Below, in pieces: positions 1 through 5,666 of a stretch of DNA of 23,009 bases. The translations under genes and the position numbers were made by a program. Positions within the stretch are counted from its first letter, which is position 1; the number at the start of each line of letters is the position of its first letter. This stretch comes from JAICIG01 sp035532215. GTDB lineage: Bacteria > Planctomycetota > Planctomycetia > Pirellulales > JAICIG01. Below the pieces are notes generated by a model, which ran no database searches, was not told where the DNA came from, and saw only the letters and a program-made list of their open reading frames with translations. The stretch spans positions 1 through 23,009 of the forward strand of contig DATKRK010000015.1 in assembly GCA_035532215.1 (NCBI GenBank). Reading direction: 5' to 3'.

Positions 1-313
1 CCGCCCCTGGAAGACGATGCCGATCGCGGACCTTTTCGATCAGCGAACGGCACAGGCGTTTGCTGAGGCGAGCGATTTTGACGTTGCGGTCGGCGCTTGC
101 CGCGCTGGGCCGCGGCGCCGAATCGCTTCGCTCTTCAGACCCAAAATTATTATTGCGCCGGCGATTTCCGCCGCGCGCTGTCGTTGCTAACGAGCGATTG
201 GCGAGCAGTTCCATCAGCGGCGCCACGCGCTCGGCGAATTCTTCTCGCGCTCCCGGAATGTCGGCGGCCACGCGCCGGCAAAGTTCGTGCAAGGCTTGAT
301 CTTCCTGGCCCAT
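1..313 (-). CDS. Partial hypothetical protein (N-terminal part, runs off the left edge)
   Basis: The reverse strand is open from an ATG at 313 to the window edge, giving at least 104 residues without a stop. The ATG is preceded by an AAAGGG-type Shine-Dalgarno sequence about 9 nt upstream, which decides this start even though the frame stays open further upstream. The first 40 residues begin MGQEDQALHELCRRVAAD and look like an amphipathic alpha-helical segment. A low-complexity Arg/Asn/Ser-rich linker follows (about residues 46-72), then a basic helical stretch containing RLSKRLCRSLIEKVRD. There is no signal peptide or membrane segment, so a cytoplasmic product is likely. The N-terminus faintly resembles the start of sigma-70 region 2, but the linker does not fit that family. 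I do not recognise the gene; codon texture, start and open frame are the support. Confidence 0.5.
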   Translation of the reverse strand, partial: MGQEDQALHELCRRVAADIPGAREEFAERVAPLMELLANRSLATTARGGNRRRNNNFGSEERSDSAPRPSAASADRNVKIARLSKRLCRSLIEKVRDRHRLPGA

Positions 314-483
314 TCGAAAGAACCCTTTCTTCGTTTGGTCCGTACGTTTTTCGAGGCGCCGCCGGGCAATCAATGTTCGTTTGCGAGCAGGATCGAACAC
401 GAGACGTACGTTGGTCGTGCCCACGGCCTTCCTCACTCGTCGTCCAAAGACGGCCTGGAAGGCCGCCCCACAAGCCCGCCCCG

Positions 484-499
484 CGGCGTTTGACCGCCG
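484..499 (-). terminator. Small GC hairpin just downstream of the Ig-like-repeat gene
   Basis: A 5-bp perfect stem (CGGCG/CGCCG) with a 6-nt loop lies 17 nt past the stop codon of the leftward gene ending at 517. No T-tract follows it on the minus strand, so it is at best a weak or factor-assisted termination signal. Confidence 0.2.
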
Positions 500-516
500 A
501 CAACGCTTGAGCATTG

Positions 517-1722
517 CTACATCCCAAAGTAAATCGTTTGCGAGTCCGTATCGCCCTCGGCGTCGCTCGCCGTCACGGTCTCATAGCCGTCGTAGTATGG
601 GCCGCTGGTGAGCACATAAAAGCTGAAATTGCCGGAACTGTCGGGCGTAGTGGAACCGTTGGCGGTGCCGCTGTACGAGATCGTCGTGGTCGAAAGGTCG
701 CCGCCCGAAACGGTCCCGGTGATCTCCCACTGTCCATAACCCAAGTAATTCGCGACCAGATTGCTGATCGTGAGCGGCGCCATCTCGGTCGTCGTCGAGC
801 TTGGCGACGTCGAGCTGACGAGCGCCGGCGAACTGACGGTCGTCTGCGCGGGGCTGGAGGTTTGATTCCAGACGTCCGTGGCCGTAGCCGTGACCGTTCC
901 CGAGCCCGACGGCTGCGCCGTCAGGCTGAATGCGCCGCTGGAATCGGTGGTCGCGGTCCCGCTGACCACGCCCGAGAGGCTCACCGAGGCGCCGCCGGGA
1001 GTCATGTCCGACACCGTGCCGGAGATCGTCACCGTCCCGTCCGCGTTGTCCTGCGGCGGGTTGAGTTGCACGACGGGGCCGGAGTCGCTGAGGGTCGCCG
1101 AGGCGGGCTGCGAGGCGGCGCCCCACACGTCGTTCGTCGCGGCTGTGACGTTGCCGAGGCCGGAGGCCAAGGCGACGAAGCTGAAATTGCCCGAGGCGTC
1201 GGTCGTCGCCGACCCCGAGGCCACGCCCGAGAAGCTCACCGTCAATCCCGAGGGCGATTCGTCCTGCACGCTGCCCGAGAGCAGCACGTTCGTGCCGTTA
1301 CCCGTGGGCGAAACGGTGAAGTTTTGGATCACGGGCGCGGCGTTTTCGATGGGCGTTTGCACCGCCGCCGACGACAAGCCGGTGCCGGCGTCGGTGGCGA
1401 CGGCCTGCTCGGTTCCCAACTGGGCGGCCGGCCCGGTGTAGGAGAAATCGCCCGCCGAATCGACCGCGAGATTGGTCGCGATCGGGCCGCTGATCGCCAC
1501 CGAAAGGGCGCCGGCGTTGGGATCGAAGTCGGAGACGTGCCCCGAAATGTCGACGTCGTCGCCGCTGCCGACGGCGGCGGACAGCACGTCGATCACCGGG
1601 GCGGACGACAATAAATAACGCTTTTCAAGCGAATCGAATCTGCGCAGCGCCGGCTTGCGGCGGCGAGACTGGGGACGGCGTTGCTGGGGACGGCGGAAGG
1701 AAAACAAGCGCGCAAAATCCAT
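517..1722 (-). CDS. Exported surface protein with four Ig-like repeats and a LEPR-XLL-like N-terminus
   Basis: The product is 401 residues and is probably exported. The ATG at 1722 is chosen because AGGGAG lies about 9 nt upstream; the longer frame to 1974 has no comparable signal and its extra residues look non-coding. The N-terminus is very basic (residues 10-28) and followed by SLEKRYLLS (31-39), which matches the LEPRxLLS-type motif found near the start of many large planctomycete surface proteins. The rest is four tandem beta-rich repeats of about 85-95 residues (roughly 41-126, 127-213, 214-300, 310-401). Repeats 2 and 3 share the pattern SGxVxDxxPxG, then VSxSGVxSGxATTD, then GxFS, ending in TATDVW. 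These resemble bacterial Ig-like or cadherin-like modules. There is no dockerin, PEP-CTERM or other C-terminal sorting signal: the protein stops right after the last beta-strand (TIYFGM). An adhesive or structural role outside the cytoplasm is inferred; the ligand is unknown. Confidence 0.8.
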   Translation of the reverse strand: MDFARLFSFRRPQQRRPQSRRRKPALRRFDSLEKRYLLSSAPVIDVLSAAVGSGDDVDISGHVSDFDPNAGALSVAISGPIATNLAVDSAGDFSYTGPAAQLGTEQAVATDAGTGLSSAAVQTPIENAAPVIQNFTVSPTGNGTNVLLSGSVQDESPSGLTVSFSGVASGSATTDASGNFSFVALASGLGNVTAATNDVWGAASQPASATLSDSGPVVQLNPPQDNADGTVTISGTVSDMTPGGASVSLSGVVSGTATTDSSGAFSLTAQPSGSGTVTATATDVWNQTSSPAQTTVSSPALVSSTSPSSTTTEMAPLTISNLVANYLGYGQWEITGTVSGGDLSTTTISYSGTANGSTTPDSSGNFSFYVLTSGPYYDGYETVTASDAEGDTDSQTIYFGM

Positions 1723-1783
1723 GTGAGAAACTCCCTGGAAATAGCCGGGAACGAACGGGCCCCGCGGACTCGGACGGCGCCCC

Positions 1784-1890
1784 GGCGACGCGGTACAAAA
1801 GACCCGCCCAGCGGGCTGCCAATCGCAGCGCCGCTCAGGAAGACGGGTGCGGAAACCGCCTGGGCTAAGCCCTGCGGTCAATGCGTCGCC
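1784..1890 (-). promoter_or_regulatory. Candidate structured RNA leader (possible attenuator or riboswitch) of the Ig-like-repeat gene
   Basis: Read on the minus strand, 1890-1883 (GGCGACGC) is perfectly complementary to 1791-1784 (GCGTCGCC) and would close a junction containing several hairpins. These are ACCGC/GCGGT enclosing GGGC-TTA-GCCC (about 1878-1855), CCGC/GCGG (about 1852-1831), GCTGC/GCAGC (about 1829-1815) and CCCGC-TGG-GCGGG (1815-1803), the last followed by TCTTTT (1802-1797). That final hairpin with its T-run resembles a weak intrinsic terminator about 75 nt before the start codon, so an attenuation mechanism is conceivable. A CATAAT hexamer at 1897-1892 could be a -10 element just upstream. 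The structure matches no riboswitch class I know. GC-rich DNA produces such pairings by chance, so confidence is low. Confidence 0.25.
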
Positions 1891-2145
1891 GATTATGCAA
1901 TCGAGATCGCGGGCGATAGCCCGACACGGAATTGTGAAGAACTTCGTGAATTCTTCAGCCGCGAAGAAGTGCAACGTTTCCCAAGAAGCGGCAAATGAAC
2001 TGTATCACGAAAACCGCCGGCAAGCAGCCGATCGATCAAGGCATTTGCGTCGAGGATCAAATGAGCGAGTCCAGGGGCTTGTCCCCTCGTTGTTCTACAC
2101 ATCTTTCACTCAAAGACTCGACCGGCGGGACTTTTTACCTAGCCA
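1891..2145. other. Intergenic stretch with no recognised gene
   Basis: This is the middle part of the 767-bp gap between the kinase gene and the Ig-like-repeat gene. Short open frames exist on both strands, but none has a convincing ribosome binding site plus coding texture. A possible -10 hexamer for the leftward leader lies at 1892-1897, and a small inverted repeat (GAAGAA/TTCTTC) lies near 1937-1957. I see nothing else supportable. Confidence 0.4.
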
Positions 2146-2159
2146 AGGCGTTTACGCCT
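2146..2159. repeat. Short palindrome, TTTA-loop hairpin 1
   Basis: The stem is AGGCG/CGCCT with the central tetranucleotide TTTA (2151-2154). It is the first of a cluster of hairpins sharing a TTTA or TAAA centre but having different stems, downstream of the kinase gene. Confidence 0.5.
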
Positions 2160-2198
2160 GGGACCGGCGGACGTTCCAACCCTCCCCTAACCGCCGCG

Positions 2199-2241
2199 GC
2201 AGGCGCCTTTCGGGCCGCGTCGCGGTCCGAAAGGCGCCTGC
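2199..2241. repeat. 43-nt near-perfect palindrome
   Basis: Two 21-nt arms (2199-2219 and 2221-2241) flank a single central T at 2220. The arms are complementary except at one position, where a G opposes a T; the core of each arm is GGCGCCTTTCGG or its complement. On the minus strand it lies about 250 nt past the kinase stop codon. It could form a strong RNA hairpin or a DNA cruciform. No T-tract follows on either strand, so a simple intrinsic terminator is not shown. Confidence 0.7.
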
Positions 2242-2287
2242 GGAGGGAAAACGGTTGCGTTGGCCGCGCGGATTCTTCTTTGCTGTC

Positions 2288-2311
2288 TGCCACCAGCTTT
2301 AGCTGGTGGTA
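2288..2311 (+). repeat. 24-nt hairpin repeat, copy 1 (TTTA centre)
   Basis: The core CCACCAGCTTTAGCTGGTGG (2290-2309) is self-complementary around its centre. The 24-nt unit, flanked by TG on the left and TA on the right, recurs in opposite orientation at 2375-2398 with full identity. Confidence 0.75.
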
Positions 2312-2338
2312 TACGAGCAAAAGCACCTGTTGTCTTTG

Positions 2339-2356
2339 AGCCGGCTTTAGCCGGCT
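2339..2356. repeat. Hairpin between the inverted 24-nt pair
   Basis: This is an 8-bp stem AGCCGGCT/AGCCGGCT around a TT loop, i.e. CGGC-TTTA-GCCG at its centre. It sits almost exactly midway between the two 24-nt inverted copies, so the three together form a nested palindromic element at 2288-2398. Confidence 0.65.
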
Positions 2357-2374
2357 TGTGCAGGTCGGCTTTCC

Positions 2375-2398
2375 TACCACCAGCTAAAGCTGGTGGCA
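2375..2398 (-). repeat. 24-nt hairpin repeat, copy 2 (inverted)
   Basis: This is the exact reverse complement of the unit at 2288-2311, with core CCACCAGCTAAAGCTGGTGG at 2377-2396. An inverted pair of hairpin-forming units is the arrangement of REP doublets. Translated, the units give strings such as PPALAGG, which accounts for spurious short open frames here. Confidence 0.75.
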
Positions 2399-2489
2399 AG
2401 CGTTGCCGGTGCAATTCCGCTCGCGGTCGTCGAATCTCTTTGCCGCCCGCCGATTCCAACCGCTGAGCGACTTGTGTAAAACAACGCTT

Positions 2490-4853
2490 CTACTTGCGTA
2501 CGAGGTCGTCCAGAACGTCGAGCTGTGCTGGCGACGGTTCGGAATATTCGGGCCGGCGAGCGCTCATGAGCTTGTCCCAATCGGCCCGCGCGCGAATCGC
2601 GTCGACGAGCGGTCCGCGGATCGGACCGGGGCTAGCCATCGCTAACGGCGCCCCGAGGCGGATGGCCTGCTCCATGAATTCGACCGCTTTCCGCCAGTCA
2701 TCGTCTCCTTGGGGGGCGTTCAAGGCATAGACGTCGGCCGCCGTAAGGCGAGACAAGTAGCGTTCGGGATCGCAGGCGATGGCCTCCTCGATGTCTCGCT
2801 TCGCGAGGTCGTCGCACTTTCTGTTTTTGTACATGGCGCGCCGAAACTCGTTCTTCGCCCGGTTGTAGAACAGTGCTAACCGCTTTGAGTCTTTAACGCC
2901 CACCTTGCGCGCAGGACACATTGCGATGGCGCGCGTGAGGAATGTCTCCGCTTCGTCGAAGTTGGCATCGTTCAACGAACAGGCCAACCCCAGGTTGTTG
3001 AGCACGGCGATCGTCTCATAGCCGCCATCCATCGCAAGACGATACCAACTTTGCGCCAACTTCGCCGGCCCGCTGTGCAGCTTGCAATCGCCCAGGCAGG
3101 CGAAAAGGTGCGGCTCGGGTTTGATCTCTTTCGCTTTGACGAAATCGCCGTTTGCCCGCTCCCACTGCGCTTGGCGATAGGCGGCGGCGCCGCGATGGAA
3201 ATAGACTTCCTGGGTTTCGAGACCCCGGTTGATCGCGTGCGTGAAATACTCCTCCGCCAGGCCGTAGTCTTCGGCCGCCAGCGCGGCTCGGCCGATCCGA
3301 TAATACGTCCCGGCCAGCAACGCTTTGCTCTCCGGCGGCAGATTGGCCGCGGCTTCGTTCACATGGCGGATCGCCGCGGGGAGATCCTGGCGGTCGAGCG
3401 CCGCGCGGGCTTCCTGCAATTGGCGCTGGCCATAGGACGGCATCGTGGCCGCGTAATAGCACGCAAACCCAGCGAGCAAAACGAGCATCGCTGCCGCGCC
3501 AGCGACCCAGCCTCGGCGCCGGCGCATCCAGCGTTTGCCGCGACTGACGGGCGACAGGCAGCAGCGCAGCTCGGCGGCCAATTCCGCCGCCGTCCGAGGG
3601 CGCTCTGCGGCGTCGAACGCCAGGCAGCGCTGAAAGAGTGCGGAAACCTCGGCGCCGACTTCCGGATTGCGCTCGATGAGCGGCGGCGGCCCCGGCCGCT
3701 GGCGTTCCAGCAATTCGATGGCGAACTCGTCGTGGGCCAGTATTTCGGGGATCGGTCCGTAGGGCCAGACGCCGCCCAGCAGTTCGTAGGCGATCACGGC
3801 CAGCGAAAACAGGTCGGAACGCGGATCGATCGCCGGCGGCCCGGAGTGCGGCTCGAGCACGGTCGACACGATCTGTTCCGGCGCCATGTAAGGCAGCGTT
3901 CCGCCCAGGCGACGGCCGGCGGAGCGCTCGTCCTGGGCCAGGTTGAAATCCAACAACATCGGCTTGCCGCCGGCGGCCAGCAGGATGTTGGAAGGTTTGA
4001 GATCGCGGTGGCAAATGCCCTTGGCATGCGTGTAGGCCAAAGCGTCGGCCAATTGGGCGACGAGGTGCACGATGCCGTCGACATACGGCCGCTTGAGCAG
4101 CAACGGGTCGGGGGGCGCCGGTTCGGGCGAGATTCCGGCGCGGTTGATTTTCTCGACGGCATCCAACAGTTGGCGGGCTCGGCGCGGCCGGCGGCCGGCG
4201 TTGGCGAACGTGTGCCAGATCACGTCGTCCAACGTGGCCTGTCCCAGGTAAGGCATCGAGATCAACGTCCAACGGCGCTCGTCATCCTGGCGAACGGAAA
4301 GAATTTGCACGATGTTCGGGTGCGAGAGTTTGCCGAGCACGTCGACTTCGGCGGCGCCCTCGACGGTCGCCTTGACCACGACGCGGCGATCGGCGACCGC
4401 CGGCTCTTCGGCGATGAACACGCGCGCGAAGGCCCCCAGGCCCAGGCCGTCGAGCAAAGCAAATCCGCCGACCGTTTCACCCGCTTCCGGCCAGGTCTCG
4501 GCGGCAACGACGTCGTTGGGAAGCAGGCTGTTTTGCTTCAGATAGTCGTGCAGCGTCAACAGCTTGGCCAGCGACTCTTGATGGCCTGGAAATTGGCGGC
4601 AAAACTCGCTGCGATCGATCGACTCGCCCGCCGCCTCGCGGCGGCAGTATTCGTCGTACGCTCGCGAGATAGCGATGCTTTTGCGCGAGTCAAGCTTACC
4701 GGGCCGCGATAACCCCTCGCTCGACGACAGGTCTTGGCTCCAGGATTCGCGCCAAGCAAAAAACCACGACGGCTTCTCGCCGTTGGAATCGCGCGACGTC
4801 GAATCGGGAACGGCAAGCTGAGTTGCGTTGTCGTTTCGCCCCGCGCTGGTCAC
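2490..4853 (-). CDS. Transmembrane Ser/Thr protein kinase with a C-terminal TPR-like region
   Basis: A GTG start at 4853 gives 787 residues. It overlaps the sigma factor stop codon as GTGA, and TGGAGA lies about 9 nt upstream; longer starts would lie deep inside the sigma gene. Residues 60-105 form a helical pre-kinase segment. The kinase domain spans about 130-430: glycine loop GLGAFARVF (138-146), lysine K161, catalytic HRDLKPSN (282-289), DFN in place of DFG (302-304), GTLPYMAPE (318-326), and a DxxSLAV-type helix after it. A basic stop-transfer patch (439-448) precedes one membrane helix (449-470). The rest (471-787), inferred to be outside the cytoplasm, contains TPR-like helical pairs. 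The catalytic Asp and Lys are present, so activity is expected. Coupling to an ECF sigma gene suggests it phosphorylates or otherwise controls that sigma factor in response to a signal sensed by the TPR region. The kinase assignment is secure; substrate and signal are inferred. Confidence 0.93.
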   Translation of the reverse strand: MTSAGRNDNATQLAVPDSTSRDSNGEKPSWFFAWRESWSQDLSSSEGLSRPGKLDSRKSIAISRAYDEYCRREAAGESIDRSEFCRQFPGHQESLAKLLTLHDYLKQNSLLPNDVVAAETWPEAGETVGGFALLDGLGLGAFARVFIAEEPAVADRRVVVKATVEGAAEVDVLGKLSHPNIVQILSVRQDDERRWTLISMPYLGQATLDDVIWHTFANAGRRPRRARQLLDAVEKINRAGISPEPAPPDPLLLKRPYVDGIVHLVAQLADALAYTHAKGICHRDLKPSNILLAAGGKPMLLDFNLAQDERSAGRRLGGTLPYMAPEQIVSTVLEPHSGPPAIDPRSDLFSLAVIAYELLGGVWPYGPIPEILAHDEFAIELLERQRPGPPPLIERNPEVGAEVSALFQRCLAFDAAERPRTAAELAAELRCCLSPVSRGKRWMRRRRGWVAGAAAMLVLLAGFACYYAATMPSYGQRQLQEARAALDRQDLPAAIRHVNEAAANLPPESKALLAGTYYRIGRAALAAEDYGLAEEYFTHAINRGLETQEVYFHRGAAAYRQAQWERANGDFVKAKEIKPEPHLFACLGDCKLHSGPAKLAQSWYRLAMDGGYETIAVLNNLGLACSLNDANFDEAETFLTRAIAMCPARKVGVKDSKRLALFYNRAKNEFRRAMYKNRKCDDLAKRDIEEAIACDPERYLSRLTAADVYALNAPQGDDDWRKAVEFMEQAIRLGAPLAMASPGPIRGPLVDAIRARADWDKLMSARRPEYSEPSPAQLDVLDDLVRK

Positions 4854-5449
4854 GGGTTGTCTCCAGGAAACAGCCGCTGCATGACGCGTTGGATCGTTCT
4901 CACGTTGAGCTTCATGCAGCGAGCAATTTCTTCCTGGGTCATGCCTAACTGGCGATAGCGCAGAATTTGCTGATAGTGAGGCGGCTGTCCGGCCATCAGC
5001 TTGTCGCGCAATTCGTTGGTCACGGCGATCTGGCTGGGGGTCGGCGTGCGAGCGGCCACCCGCTCCGCCTCGAAAGCCCCCGAGCCTTGCAGCGACCGCT
5101 CGCGATTGAGGTCGTGCTTTTGCGTGTGGAACAGCCGGCGGAATTCGTCGATGACCTTGTTTTTCGCCACCTGAACGAGAAAGGCGATCAGAGCTTCCGG
5201 CTTGTCCAAACGCTCGATTTGCGAGCGATTGGCGAAAAACGAAGCCCAAACCGCCTGCGTGAAATCTACGGAATCCACCTTGGAGCGCATCGACCGGCAC
5301 AGTTTGCGGCGGATGGCCCGCACCACGTAGGGCCCATAGTTGTCCAGCAGCTCCCGGACGGCCTCTTCGGAACCTTGGCGAACGCGCTGCATCAACGCCG
5401 CAAACTGATGCCCTTCTGGCGGTAAGCTGTTCTCGTCCATAACGGTCAT
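4850..5449 (-). CDS. ECF-type sigma-70 family RNA polymerase sigma factor
   Basis: The product is a 199-residue cytoplasmic sigma factor. Region sigma-2 covers about residues 22-106, including the helix DSVDFTQAVWASFF (59-72) and the LVQVAKNKVIDEFRR segment (91-105). Region sigma-4 (about 145-193) contains a helix-turn-helix reading MTQEEIARCMKLNVRTIQRV (170-189). A variable linker lies between. The start is not certain: ATG at 5449 is used here, ATG at 5440 would remove three residues, and a GTG at 5497 would add sixteen but sits in a GC hairpin with no Shine-Dalgarno. No anti-sigma gene is adjacent. Instead the next gene, a membrane Ser/Thr kinase, starts within the stop codon, the arrangement known for planctomycete ECF/kinase pairs. 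The region 2.2 motif is DSVD, missing one acid of the usual DAED, with a threonine at residue 64 nearby. Confidence 0.92.
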   Translation of the reverse strand: MTVMDENSLPPEGHQFAALMQRVRQGSEEAVRELLDNYGPYVVRAIRRKLCRSMRSKVDSVDFTQAVWASFFANRSQIERLDKPEALIAFLVQVAKNKVIDEFRRLFHTQKHDLNRERSLQGSGAFEAERVAARTPTPSQIAVTNELRDKLMAGQPPHYQQILRYRQLGMTQEEIARCMKLNVRTIQRVMQRLFPGDNP

Positions 5450-5535
5450 ACTACCACTGCGACCGGCCAAACCCAAGGTTTTTTCGCCCCCAAACACGGG
5501 GGAGCCAAAGCCAACTCTTCATACAATTCTCGCTG

Positions 5536-5561
5536 GATTTCGCTGGCGCTACAGCGAAATC
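5536..5561. promoter_or_regulatory. Perfect 10-bp inverted repeat (operator candidate) in the sigma/LRR divergent gap
   Basis: The arms GATTTCGCTG (5536-5545) and CAGCGAAATC (5552-5561) are perfectly complementary with a 6-nt spacer. The palindrome lies between the divergent sigma factor and LRR genes, 8 bp upstream of a plausible -35 hexamer for the LRR gene. No T-run follows on either strand, so an operator is more likely than a terminator. The binding protein is unknown. Confidence 0.4.
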
Positions 5562-5569
5562 AAAATTCC

Positions 5570-5598
5570 TTGCCTGCCCCTGTTGCGCAGGCTATCTT
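5570..5598 (+). promoter_or_regulatory. Possible sigma-70-like promoter of the LRR gene
   Basis: TTGCCT at 5570-5575 and TATCTT at 5593-5598 are separated by exactly 17 bp, each matching the housekeeping consensus at four of six positions. The predicted transcript would start near 5605 with a leader of about 60 nt. The spacer contains a GCCTGC/GCAGGC inverted repeat. Confidence 0.3.
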
Positions 5599-5666
5599 AC
5601 TTGCGCACGCGGACTTCCAGCGCTGCCGGAGCGATTCGGTCGGACATTCCTCTACCAGGGTGAACT

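Noticed and set aside
1784..1890. Match of the leader fold to a tRNA or a known riboswitch such as cyclic-di-GMP or cobalamin
   Set aside because: No tRNA T-arm or CCA-type end, no c-di-GMP riboswitch core and no cobalamin box could be found; it is reported only as an unclassified candidate.
1723..1974. Upstream extension of the Ig-like-repeat protein to 1974
   Set aside because: The added residues lack a signal-peptide or domain pattern and the ATG at 1722 has a clear AGGGAG; the region may instead be a leader RNA.
2135..2466. Short open frames on both strands containing PALAGG and PAKAGG strings
   Set aside because: These are translations of the palindromic repeats at 2288-2398, not genes.
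3051..4712. 553-codon plus-strand open frame opposite the kinase gene
   Set aside because: The minus strand encodes an unmistakable kinase with HRD and APE motifs; the plus-strand product has no recognisable domain and is Arg/Gln-rich.
4854..5300. N-terminal extension of the kinase to an upstream start at 5300
   Set aside because: It would lie wholly inside the sigma factor gene and its sequence is not protein-like; the GTG at 4853 overlapping the sigma stop and preceded by a Shine-Dalgarno is the better start.
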